Assembly: GCA_963693085.1 (NCBI GenBank)
Contig: OY856409.1
Location: 1,614,685,711-1,614,749,710, forward strand
Direction of reading: 5' to 3'
Length of the DNA: 64,000 nt
Origin: Alisma plantago-aquatica
Lineage: Eukaryota > Streptophyta > Magnoliopsida > Alismatales > Alismataceae
Made by a program: the position numbers and the translations under genes. The notes below the pieces were generated by a model. That model was not told where the DNA came from and did no database searches. It worked only from the letters and a program-made list of their open reading frames with translations. Of the stretch, positions 24,363-35,105 are shown in pieces; the stretch's first letter is position 1, and the number at the start of each line of letters is the position of its first letter.

Positions 24363-27300
24363 TGTTACGACCCCATTTGAGCTTAATTGGTAAACTAGGG
24401 TTTACCTAGACAATTGCAAAGATTAATTGGAATAATCATTCTTGAAATCTAATTGATGACGATAACACAATTAGGATGTTTTAACTATGATAAGAAGTCT
24501 AAATGTTCTTTTGTCTTGAGAATTAGGGTTTGAGAAGCATAAACCCTAATCGGCCCAAAAAAATAGGGTTTTGATGATGCATGAATACAGAATTTGTTAA
24601 GTAGAATGTCTCACTAAATGATTTTTAGTATTTTATGTGTAACTCTGATTTACTTCAAATTTGGATATGATTTGTATATATAAAATTTGAACAATATTGG
24701 TAAATATCAGAATTTTTGAAGAATGCTCTGACCTGTTTATCGGCCGAGTTTCAAACTCGACCGATCACATTTTCAGATTTATATAGCAGTGTGGTAATTG
24801 AATTTTATCTATTTATTGGTATACCTAATTGATCTCGAATTTTAACTGTGCTTGAAAAGCATAATTTTAGACACTCTGTTAAATTGGCATAATTTTTGGA
24901 TGACTTTTTGATCTCTACAGTAAGGGTGTCGATCGAGTTCTGTGCAGGACAAGCTCGGCCGAATATTCTGCAGACTGCAATATAGCAGTGCACTGTTCGA
25001 TTTTTAATTAATTATTGGTAACAAGAAATGATCTCAAATTTTTACTGGAGGTCTGAATCTTCATTAGGTATAACATATACAATTTCCAGAATTTTAGGAG
25101 CTTCTGTTAGCTGTTCAGTAGGCGAATTACAGAAGCTATTGTGAAACTGAATATTCAGCCAATATAATTAAAGTTGAGTGTAGGGTCAATTTGCAATTGA
25201 CCCAAGCAGCTCAAATGGTCTATATGAGCAACCACACACATAAGTAGCTCTCATTCTTCGTCATTCACTCCAGAGAAACGAAAACTTAGAGAGAGAGGGA
25301 GAGTTAGGGTTTGAGTGGAGAAAGAGGAGGAATTGCTGAATTAGGGTTCTGCGGTCCCAAGAATGGTGAAATCAAGTAAGTTTGGATCCTTTGCATAGAC
25401 TTTTATGGTGAATCTTCTCTCTCATGTCAAGATTCCGTCCATGCTCTGATTTGATCCAAGATGATGTCGAAATTCCCTCTTTTCTCACCCTTTCTTCATA
25501 ATCCCTCATTTTCAAGGTTTCCGAGTTGAATGGAAGAAGAATTGGGAGATTTTCTAGGGATTTGATATGAGTTCGAGATTCCCTGAGTTAAGCTGCAGTT
25601 TTAAGGTGTTTTCACACCTTAGGGTGAGTGGGTTCTTCCTTCAGACATTCTAATGCACGAATTTGATTATAACATCCAAATCCCTAAATGCTTAGCATGT
25701 GAATTCTAAATCCTGAAATGTCCGTTTGATTTAAGTTATTGTAAATTGATATGATACGGATTCCTTCTCTGTTTGAACGACTTTTTGATGGTAGATTCAT
25801 ATCAGATACGTATACAATACTTCCTAGTGAGGATGCTTTTAGATTTATATCAAATAATGTAATTAGGGTTTGACCTAATTGAGATATCGCTAGAGTTTCA
25901 ACCTTATTGAAAAGGACTAGTAATCCTATAAGTGGTTAGGATGTACCACATGGGTTATCTTAATTGAATTTTATTCTTGACACATGATATCTCAGTGAAT
26001 GGTATGGAAACCCTAAGTTTAGTTAAATTTCCATGGTTTCATATCTATAATGATTGTATATGATTTGTTGGAACAATCTTTATTTAGTGAATGCTTATAT
26101 CAAATGAAACCCTAAGAGTAGGGTGATGGCATGTGATGAATGAATAAGGCAAATTAAACCCTAAGGATAGGGTGTTCAATGAATCATGATAAAGTGATAT
26201 GAAAGGTCTCGATATGAGATGTGGTGATGCTTAATTGCTGAATTGTATGTTTCTATTGTAATTAACTTTATATGCTTGTTCACTCTGAGTTGATATCTAC
26301 ATATTGCAGGGCTTCTTATTTTCAATACATATCTCGTAAATTGCAGGTGATGAGATATGACAGGCCCTAGAAAGGGATGTTACTGAGATATGATATATGT
26401 TGAATATATGAGTTATGATGTTGCTTATGATATGATATGGCAGGCCGTGTGAGCTTTGTGGGAAATGTTAAATGAGTTATGATTTCTATTTAAAATGTAC
26501 CTATAATGTTATTGTTAGACTTAGGTGCCCTGAACACCGTAGAACCCCATTGCGCGGTCTGTACCTTTGGGGTGAAACGATCGATCTAGCCTTGTGCCTA
26601 GATGGTCGGGCTCGTGTTCAACAATAATCCGTGCGTGTGTCACGGTGGCACGAGGGCAGACAGACAGTGTTCAACAACAACGCGTGCGATGTCACGGTGG
26701 CACTGGAGTAAATAGGGGTTATTCAACAACAACGCGTGAGATGTCACGGTGGTAACCCAGTGAGACTCTCCGCCTGTGTACTCAGGTTAGAGGAGGAGTC
26801 CAGAGCACTCAGAGTTAGTGCAGATAGGCCCTTGTGCGCCCGAGAGTCCTGTGCAGACCAGGACGGACAATCAGACTTAGCATTTCCCGGGTGTGTCGCT
26901 AAGTCTTGTACGGTGTGGTCGTAGTGCACTGTGAGTCTCTATGCAGAGTACACTGCATAGATCAGGGCATAATCTAAAATATGATCATATAGGTTCACAG
27001 AGTCCTTTATAAATGATAGAGTTAAGGAAGACTAGAGCACAGTCTTCTAGTAGTTATTCTTTTGATGCAATATTTACATTCTTTGTTATTTCAGTTATAT
27101 TGTTTAGAACTGCTCAGTGTAGTATTTATTGTTGTTAAATGTCATATCGTTTACTTAAAATTATATCTGTAATCTCATTAGTGCATTAGTCTGTTTCCTT
27201 GAAGTACTCATTCACTGAGCGAGTAGGCTCACCCCTCTACTCAAACATTTTTAGGGTTAACCGCGTGGACTTGGAGATAGTCAGAGCTTCAGTGTAGACC

Positions 27301-27681
27301 TGCCACAGGAGTCAAGTACGAGATTAGTTGAGTCAGTCGGTCCTTGTCACTTTAGGTCCTCAGTAAGAGTTTAGAGAGAGAGTTGTAATTACAATGGGTA
27401 ATATTGTTCCTCTTTGATATGTATGCTAATTAGCAAGTTTAATGTGCATAATGTGTGAAAGACATCGTGAATGCTTATACATGTATCTTTACTATTGAAG
27501 TCTGATTAGTAAAAGAAATGTTCAGATTCCTTTGTTAAGATGATATGTGGTTCAATGCGGGGAAACAAGAGTTTTAAAGAAAAGAAAAGAAAAAGTTAAG
27601 GGTGTTCTTTGTGTTGCATACAAATCCCATCTTATGCCCTAATCTCATGATTTGAGGAAATTGTGAGATCGGGGTGTAACA
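24363..27681 (+). repeat. LARD1 3' LTR (3,319 bp)
   Basis: It matches the 5' LTR end to end with scattered single-base changes. It lacks 17 bp near 26825 and one 5-bp unit of the aaaag run near 27585. It ends in ggggtgtaaca followed by the target duplication atatt. Confidence 0.9.
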
Positions 27682-27686
27682 ATATT

Positions 27687-30200
27687 GTACCAAAAGCAAA
27701 TAAGGCCTCATCCAATATTTTCATATTTGAACCTAAGCAAGTATACTACACGGTTGATTACATATTTTATTATTACCCCAAGGATTTGATTCATACCACT
27801 CATATCCAATCTACCACTACAAAGTCAAATTGGTGCCATACAAGGTCAATGAAAGAGCTAGAATCACAACCCCACCAAACATCATGGTCAATACACGAGT
27901 ACACAACAGAGATATACCAGTCAACTACAACCCATGACATATAATCAAACAGTGAGAGTCCTAGCCCACCTTGGTATAGGTCACAATGCTAGTGAAACTA
28001 AGCTATGGCCCGCAGTTGTACTCATACCAGGGTATGGCCCGCAGTCAATCTTGTGAAACCACATAAACAACATATCATTGAGCTACGGCCCACAACCACA
28101 CTCCTGCCAGGGTATAGCTTGCAACCAATCCTATGAATGCATATACTCAACAATATATGACTCCAGGAATCCTCTAAGGGAAAGCTCATTTCACCATCCA
28201 ACAAGTGCTGACACTGAGATGGATCTATGGTACAGGGTAAAACTACACCATTAGGTTCCACTTGTTAAGTTAAGTCAATCAAGTGACTTTTAGCATCAAT
28301 CAAGTTACAACGTATAAAGTCATAAAAAACTCTACAAAGGTAAGGGCATAGCAAACTCCCAATAGATATAAATGTATAGGGTGTGAACTTGTCACACTAT
28401 CATCAGATGATGCATGTATTATTATCATTCACCACATCATCAATACCAAAGTCACATGCTATGGGATATCAATCCCTCAGCTTATCATTTCCTATATCAT
28501 AAGTATTTCATCATGCCTCTTGAAGGCTCATATAACCTGTATCATGTCTAATCACCATGGCATACCCTATCCATGATTATCAAGCTCATAACACCTGCAT
28601 GGTTAGAAGTTCATAAACCAGATAGACAACATCACACATCACAACCATACCATGAAAAGGGAAACAAGCATGATCATTGCACATTATTAGAGTTAGGGTT
28701 TCCTCTTAGCCTATTAGAGTTTACAAGACTAGGTTCAACCATCAACCCTAGAACCATCACCCTCCATCATCTTAGAGTGTATAAGGATTAGGAAACATCA
28801 TTAGAGTTGATTATCTAACATTATAAATAGCATTATATATGTCTTATGTATCATTCATATATGAATATCATTAAGTGTTCACGTGTGCCTCTCATCCACC
28901 TACCATCAACCTACGTTGACCACATTACCACATAGGTCACGACCACCCATCATGGTCCATGTCATGACCATGAAACTCATGTGTCTCAACCATCCACCAA
29001 CATGTCGTGACCTCCACCCTCTAGGTCATGTCGTGCCTGTGACACTTAGGGTTAGGGTTTCACAAAGCATCTCGACCAAAGGTGTGTCCATCTCAACATG
29101 TCTCGACCAAACCTATCTCAGTCTCAAGGGTGTCTCGATCTCTAACCTTGGCATGATACAAGACCATCATGGTCGTGACCTTACACTCTAGGTGAGTCTC
29201 AACCCATGAAAGGCAGGGACAATGCACCAACACCAGGGGTGACTAGGCCGCTTAACACCTAAAGCCTTGACTTAATGCCACTAGGTCAAACTCAACTACA
29301 AGGAAGTATCTTTGACCAAAATCTATCAAGGTTACGACCACAAAGAGTGAAGTGTTGCGACCACACCAGAAAGCACCATCTAGGTCTCAAAATAGAATTG
29401 AACTGAAGGGAAGAACCAAGGTTGCCATGAAGGAAAACTCAAGCAACTGATCACAAAATCCTAAAGCATAGGTCAAGAAACCATCAAGAAAGAACCTATT
29501 CCAAATAAGGGAAATCCATGCTCAAGGTAACCAAGACCGAACCTAACATCTATCTAACTTCTAGGTATATGAATACCATGCATGGGATCAAAATTAAAGG
29601 CACAACTTAGAGAAGAACCTCCATAACTCATCATCTACTAAATCAGGTACACATAGATTAGGGTTTTGAATTTCTCCCAAACAAGAAAGGTATGTCCACA
29701 AAACAAGCTCTAGATATTACCACTAGGAACAAGCATGATGAGGAAGCAATTTAGAGGAAGAAAATAGTAATTAAAAGCATAAAGAAGTGCAATAATAGAG
29801 TAGGCTTAGTGTTATATAACCCTCCTTAAGTTGATCACCACCAAGAGCTCCAAACTCAAAGATTAAGAGCTCTAAGCACATGATCTAAGAGTTGAATAAG
29901 CTTCAAAAAAAGCTCCACCCTCGACCACAAGAGAACCTCAAGAAGGAGAAGACAACAAGGTGAAAGATAACCCAAGGAAAGAAGCAAAGAAGCTCTTGGC
30001 TGAACCAAAAGAGAAAGGGAGAAAGAGAGGAGAAATCCTCTTCACACTTGGGTCTACCTTGTCAAAATATGGTCTATGACCCTTGTGATGAGGGGTTTCT
30101 CTCCCAAAATGACCACCATGGAAGAACCATGGTCTTTGGTTGAGAAAAGAGAGGAAAATTTAGGTAGGAGATCAAAAGAAACATCAACTTAGAAGACAAA
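27687..30200 (-). mobile_element. Probable minus-strand LTR of an older element
   Basis: I see no gene. On the minus strand there is a TATA-like palindrome (gttatataac, 29811-29820). Downstream in that orientation comes a zone rich in ctcgacc and gtcgtgac words (about 28900-29370) and then an 80-bp tandem repeat (28001-28140). This layout resembles that of the gypsy-type LTRs in the window, read in reverse. Copia A (30201) interrupts the right side and LARD1 may interrupt the left. Ends and family are not defined. Confidence 0.35.
28001..28140. repeat. 80-bp tandem repeat (two units)
   Basis: Units start at 28001 (agctatggcccgcag) and 28081 (agctacggcccacaa). Both continue with ccagggtat and a caatc..atga/gtga end. 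They are diverged, so the duplication is old. Confidence 0.6.
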
Positions 30201-30529
30201 TGTTGACTTGAGAGTTATGCATTACCCATATTTTGATAATGACTTAACCATTACATTCCTATGTATCTAATATGTTTGTTCAAGATTGATTTTAGGCTTT
30301 AAGTACATGAAAAGGATCAAATTACACAAGCCCTAGCTTGTCCAAGTTCAAGTCAAAAGCTATGCAAGTGAAGGTTTTTAGAAACTACTCCAAATGACCT
30401 TAGATGATTTTTGTAATCACTTGTATTAATGGTATGACTTGTAATAAAGATGAGAAAAAATTAAGGACACTTAATTCCAACATTTTATCACTCAAATGTC
30501 AATTTCAAAAATCTGTCACAGGTTGTTTA

Positions 30530-30746
30530 TCGATTGAGTTGGAAACTCGACCGATGCAGTGATGGATTTTCTAAAGAGACCAATCAGTCAAGTTGCACAC
30601 TGGTAGAACTCGACCGATTGATCAAATAAGAAAAACTAATTTTGACTCATCGATCAAGTTTCCCAGGACAAACTTGACTGATAGTTTGAACATTGTCTTT
30701 GCCACTTAGTTGATCGGTCGAGTTATCTTTATTAAAACTTGACTAA
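30530..30746. repeat. Four successive inverted motif pairs in copia A U3
   Basis: Pairs: tcgattgagtt / aaactcgaccga (30530-30554); tcagtcaagtt / aactcgaccga (30584-30617); tcgatcaagtt / aaacttgactga (30650-30681); tcggtcgagtt / aaacttgactaa (30714-30746). Each pair could fold as a short hairpin. The word tcggtcgagtt also occurs in the unrelated LARD1. Confidence 0.8.
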
Positions 30747-30849
30747 ATGTAATGTACGGAAAACACAGAAAAAGTGATTATAACTGTTGGTGAGTTGTTT
30801 TGAGCGAGAATAGATCTGTTGATCCCACACTCAAGGGAACACCACCAGA

Positions 30850-30857
30850 TATAAATA
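30850..30857 (+). promoter_or_regulatory. TATA box of copia A LTR
   Basis: tataaata followed by ggacc, about 650 bp into the LTR. The same tataaataggac is in copia B at 62650. Confidence 0.7.
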
Positions 30858-31637
30858 GGACCCCTTGGAATTCTTTCCAAGTTTGCACATTCATGGTATT
30901 CTAAGTCCTTCCTGTAGTTGATTATGTTGCAACTCCTTGAGCCCCTTTCTCTCTCACTCAATTACATATCATTTCATTATTATGAGTGAGTTAGGATAGT
31001 TGTAAGAAGATATCTTCACGTGCTTGTAAAAATCTCATTCCATTCCATCTTCCCTACCCCCTTTCTCAAAGAAAAAAAGGTTTAACCAAGGTAGTCTGTG
31101 TGAATGTGAAGTTGATGTTGTTCTTCTTCAAGGTTGAAGAAGAGGTGAAGATCTTCTCCAAGTGAAGGAGAAGGGAAAGGCCAAGATTTAAGAAGAGTGG
31201 GAAAATTCCTTCATGGCCAAAGACTTGATGCAAGTGTGGGTAACTTCTTGTTGAAGTCTGAAGTCATCTTGATCAAGTGAGTAAGTCCTTGTATAGGTGG
31301 AAGACTCTTGTCTTGAATAGGTAAGTCCTTGGATGTATGTTGGTCTCCTTGTATCTCTTATGAATGAATATAAGTATACATAGATTACAAAAGTCCTAGA
31401 GGTTGACCTCTCTAGGTAGTGGATTGACTCTCTCCTAGTTTGGAGAGTGGAACCACTCTAAACCAACTTGTCCAAGTGCATGTTTTCATTTCTCTCATCC
31501 TTTCTATGCTTTATTAGTTAGGAGTTCAAATTCCTCTTAAGATATTGGTTTTGATTTATATAATTTGAAGGTATCACTTATCTTGTGAGAATTTTGAAGC
31601 TCTATTCACCCCCCTCTAGAGCCCTATATACAAAAAG

Positions 31638-31649
31638 TGGTATCGAAGC
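31638..31649 (+). other. Primer-binding site of copia A (degenerate)
   Basis: tggtatcgaagc, six bases after the LTR, matches the initiator-Met site TGGTATCAGAGC with two changes. Confidence 0.65.
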
Positions 31650-31687
31650 AGAGGATCTTTTTTAACAATCTCCCACAAAATGAGAAG

Positions 31688-32320
31688 ATGGGAGACAACA
31701 TACTTGGTTCACTCAACTTAGAGGGAGGATTCTCTATGCGTCCTCCAGTCTTAGATGACACCAACTTCCTCTATTGAAAGATGTGTATGTAGTTCTACAT
31801 TCAAGGGATGGACTTTGATATGTGGAAGGTGATGGTCACACCATACAAGGAGCCAAATGGAGCTGTTTCAACATGGAATGAAGCTGCACTAAAAGAAGCC
31901 CAACTCAATGCCAAAGCCATAAGCATCCTCTATGCAGCCCTTACCCCAAGGGAGTTCAACCACATCTCATCTTGGGATACTTCTTATGATATTTGGGATA
32001 AATTGTGCATTACCTATGAAGTCACAAAGAAAGTCAAAGAGGCTAAGATATACATGTTGAACACCCTTCTAGAGAACTTCAAGATGGGCAACAAAGAAGG
32101 GATTGTGTAGATGTACTCTAGGCTCAATGTGATCATCAATGGCCTAGCTGCTTTGGGCAACCCCTTGGATAGAGGTGTAATCAACTCCACGATCTTGAGG
32201 ACTCTACCAAAGAGATGGGAGTCAAAGGTATCCTCCATTGAAGAAGTGAGGAGCCTTGGTGACATCCAAACCAAAGAGCTCATTGGCAACCTCCAAGCTC
32301 AAGAGCCAAGGCTTGACTAG
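31688..32320 (+). pseudogene. gag: Copia A gag (UBN2-type) with three in-frame stops
   Basis: The frame starts at an ATG (MGDNILGSLNLEGG) a few dozen bases after the primer site, as in copia B (MGDGVLNNLNFEG). The central part (EFNHISSWDTSYDIWDKL) and the later TLPKRWESKV are typical of the UBN2/gag polyprotein of plant Ty1-copia elements, the capsid protein that packages the element RNA. Stops interrupt it at 31775-31777 (TGA where Trp is expected), 31790-31792 (TAG, probably from CAG) and 32108-32110 (TAG, probably from CAG). A further TAG closes the frame at 32318-32320. No full-length capsid could be made. Confidence 0.85.
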
Positions 32321-32536
32321 TAAGAAGAAGAAGCCAAGCAAGAAGAGAAGGAAGCCAAGAAGATTAAATATAGTTCTTTCAAAGAACAAGTGGAGATTGT
32401 CATCCTTCAACAAAAACTTTCTTTCTGAACATCTCCCTCCTCCTCTAGTGATGATGATAGCGCTAGTGAGCATGAGGCCAACTATGCCAAGGCCAAGCAC
32501 TTCAATGGAAAGCAATTCTCCTTCTCTACTCCTAGA

Positions 32537-33060
32537 TGCTACATGTGTGGACAAAAGAGACACTATAAGAGTGAATGTCCCAAATCAAGAAAGGCACACC
32601 ACAAGGGCAGCTCCAAGAAGGAGGAAGAGTACAAGAAGGAGAGTAGGTGCGAGAGGAAGGAAAAGAAGGAGAAAAGACATAAGAATGCAACTCATGCATC
32701 TTGGGAGGAATCATCCTCAAGTGGCTCTAGCTCCAAAGAATATGGAGAGTGCCACCTTGCACTCATGGCCTCTACTAGTGAAGAAATTGGTGAGGAAAAA
32801 GGTAGATGGATTGTTGATAGTGACTGCACTAAGCATATGACAGGTGATATAAGCCATTTGAACAACTTCACTAAAAACAAAGGAGGTTCAGTTACCATTG
32901 GGGATAACAAGAAAGATAATGTTAAATGTGAGGGTGATGTAGGTGAATCTTTATGTATCAAGAATTTTCTTTTTGTGGATGGCTTACATCACAATTTAAT
33001 AAATGTAAGTCAATTATGTGATAATGGTTACCTTGTGTTATTTACTTCTTTTAATGCTTG
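32537..33060 (+). pseudogene. Copia A zinc knuckle and aspartic protease
   Basis: A CX2CX4HX4C knuckle (CYMCGQKRHYKSEC, 32537-32578) binds RNA in gag; the usual Gly before His is Arg here. A basic, low-complexity linker follows. The protease core reads WIVDSDCTKHMTGD (about 32810-32851). The family has Asp-Ser-Gly or Asp-Thr-Gly, so the glycine of the active-site triad has become Asp at 32822-32824, which should kill activity. The frame closes at 33059-33061. Confidence 0.8.
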
Positions 33061-33061
33061 A

Positions 33062-34120
33062 TTCTAGATTCCCTCACTGTCAAGTCATATATAAGGGAAC
33101 TAGAAGTGGTAATATTTATGTAATTGTACTTGATTCTATTAAGCCTATTGTAGGTAGATGCCTAGTAGTCAACTCGAATGGTATTTCTCTTTGGCATTGT
33201 TGGCTTGGTCATGTAAATATGCATTAGTTACAGAAGTTGAGCAAAAATGACTTGGTCAAGGGACTTCCCTGATTTTGAAAAGGATGAGGAATGCCAAACT
33301 TGTACCCAAGGAAAGAAAACCAAGTCCTCCTTCAAATCCAAAGGATCCCTTACTACTAAGAGAGCTCTTGAACTTATTCACATTGATCTATTTGGTCCAA
33401 TGAGAACTCAATCCCTTCATGGTTACAAGTATTGCCTTGTTATTGTCGATGGTTTTCCTAGATATATTTGGACCTTCTTTCTCATTTCAAAGAGTGATAG
33501 GCTTGATGTTTTCTTGAGTTGTTGTAAATGAGTTGAGAATAAAGCTTCTTGTTGGATCATTTCCATCTATAGTGATCATGGATGGGGGCATTTGAAAATG
33601 ACCTTTTTGAACGTTTTTGTGAAGAATCTGGATATGTAGATAACTTCTCTTCACCTCAAACACCTCAACAAAATGGGGTTATAGATAGGAAGAATAGGTC
33701 ATTACAAGATATGTCTAGGACCATACTTTTAGAGTATGACACTCCAAAGAAGTTTTAGGCTGAAGTCGTCAGTACCTCATGTTTTGTGCAAAACTGGGTT
33801 TATACACATCCTTCTTTAAAGAAAACCCCCTATGAGATATGGCGTGGTAGAAATCCTTCAATTGAGTATTCCAATTTTTTTGGATGTCCTTGTTTTGTTT
33901 TGAATATGAAAGATTCTCTCAACAAGTTTCATCTAAAATCTTACAAGGCTTTCTTTCTTGGCTATAACACTACCAACAAGGTTTATAGAGTATTTGATGT
34001 TGATGTTGCTAAAGTAGAAGAATCTATAAATGCAAAGTTTATTGAAACTAACCCCTCTATTCCCAAAGATATTGTTCCAAATGATGATGTTGTAGGTGAG
34101 ATAATTCATATTGTAAAATA
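33062..34120 (+). pseudogene. Copia A integrase, broken
   Basis: A GAG-pre-integrase zinc domain is visible (LWHCWLGHVNMH at about 33190, CQTC at about 33290). The rve core follows: first catalytic Asp in HIDLFGP (33385-33387) and second in a SDHG motif (33574-33576). The Glu expected after NGV is an Asp codon (33684-33686). The frame is broken at least near 33060, 33225, 33275, 33530 and 33758. Downstream, KTPYEIWRGRNPSIEY and FFLGY are the usual C-terminal blocks. In the family this enzyme inserts the cDNA into chromosomes; this copy cannot. Confidence 0.8.
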
Positions 34121-35105
34121 ACTCAACATCACCCAAAAGGGAAAGAGGTGGTCATTCAAGAAGAAGAGAAAGATGAAGAGAAGAAGGATCCAACTCCCCA
34201 ATTTGCAAAGAATCATCCAAAAGAGCTGATTTTAGGTGATCCATTTGAAAGAGTGAAGATACGGGCTGCATTCCACAAAGAACAAGCCAACAACACCTTC
34301 ATCTCACAACTCGAGCCAAAGAACATCTAAGAAGCTTTTGAGGATGATGAATGGATCAGATCTATGCAAGAAAAGTTGGAGCAATGTGAAAAGAACAAAG
34401 TATGCACCCTAGTGCCAAGATTAAGTGATAGAAAGATCATTGGCACCAAGTGGGTCTACCTCAACAAGCTATATGAAAGTGGAAAAGTGGTAAGGAACAA
34501 ATCAAGGTTAGTGGCTCAAGGCTACATTCAGTAGGAATGTATAGATTTTGATGAAACATATGCACTTGTAGGTAGACTTGAGACCATTCATATGTTACTT
34601 GCTTTTTCCATTCATAAAACCTTTCTTCATTATCAAATGGATGTGAAAAGTGTAATTTTGAATGGTACAACTAAGGAGGAAATGTATGTTTCACAACCCC
34701 CAAGCTTTGAACATGATAGTTTACCTAACCATGTTTATTTGTTGCAAAAATCTCTCTATGGACTCAAACAAGAACCTCGAGCTTGGTATGAGAAATTAAA
34801 GAACTTTTTGTTAGATCATGGGTATATCATGGGAAAAGTAAATTCTACCTTGTTTCTAAAGCATACTTCTAACAATTTTCTTATCATTCAAATCTATTTG
34901 ATGATATCATTTTTGGCAGAACTAACTTTGATATTTTCAAAGAAGTCAGTAATCTTATGCAAAGTGAATTTGAGATGAGTATGATGGGTGAGCTCACATT
35001 CTTCCTCATCTTTAAAATAAAAAAAACTAAATATGGGAACTTTATTAGCCAAGGCAAGTACATAAGAGATCTACTTAAGTGTTTTGGGATGGAGAACACC
35101 AATCC
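34121..35105 (+). pseudogene. Copia A reverse transcriptase, truncated by LARD2
   Basis: The RVT_2 domain of copia is clear: KIIGTKWVYLNK, RLVAQGY, QMDVKSVILNG (34638-34670; family QMDVKSAFLNG) and SLYGLKQEPRAWYEKL. A TAG interrupts RLVAQGYIQ near 34533. The YVDD active site has lost one base near 34898, so Tyr and the two Asp codons are in different frames. The text breaks at 35105 after GMENTNP. The RNase H domain is displaced by LARD2. Confidence 0.85.

Larger units (their letters stand above)
17931..27681 (+). mobile_element. LARD1: complete non-coding LTR retrotransposon derivative
   Basis: The element is 9,751 bp and is bounded by a perfect 5-bp target duplication (atatt at 17926-17930 and 27682-27686). 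It has two near-identical LTRs (3,341 and 3,319 bp), a primer-binding site complementary to initiator-Met tRNA, a polypurine tract, and a 3,091-bp interior without any long open frame. This is the definition of a LARD: it needs proteins from another element. The gypsy-like sequence gaggacgaaacattctaagg just before the 3' LTR points to a Ty3-gypsy helper. LTR identity is very high: the first ~310 bp differ at three positions. The 22-bp length difference is explained by a 17-bp indel near 20395 and one extra 5-bp aaaag unit near 21170. Insertion is therefore recent compared with its neighbours. Confidence 0.9.
30201..31632 (+). repeat. Copia A 5' LTR (1,432 bp)
   Basis: It starts tgttgacttgagag and ends ...ccctatataca. 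It contains four consecutive inverted motif pairs (30530-30746), a TATA box (30850-30857) and a C-rich stretch (cacccccctc) near the 3' end. The last two features occur at similar offsets in copia B. Confidence 0.8.
30201..35105 (+). mobile_element. Copia A: Ty1-copia retrotransposon, interrupted in reverse transcriptase
   Basis: Order seen: LTR (30201-31632), primer site, gag, zinc knuckle, protease, integrase, reverse transcriptase. This is the Ty1-copia order. The reading ends abruptly inside the reverse transcriptase/RNase H linker at 35105, where LARD2 starts; the rest must lie beyond the right edge of the window. The preceding five bases (acaaa, 30196-30200) should reappear after the far 3' LTR. 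Several stops and frame changes make it non-autonomous. The LTR is close in size and layout to that of copia B (61939-63373), so the two belong to related families. Confidence 0.9.

Noticed and set aside
26736..26929. Short frames on both strands in the 3' LTR of LARD1
   Set aside because: They are present only by chance in the GC-rich LTR repeat and are broken by indels in the 5' LTR.
17931..27681. A large segmental duplication (two 3.3 kb copies)
   Set aside because: The copies are bounded by TG...CA, a 5-bp target duplication, a primer site and a polypurine tract, so they are LTRs of one element.
32256..32840. 194-residue Lys/Arg/Ser-rich frame
   Set aside because: It is a shifted reading of the copia A gag tail, zinc-knuckle linker and protease; the family motifs are in another frame.
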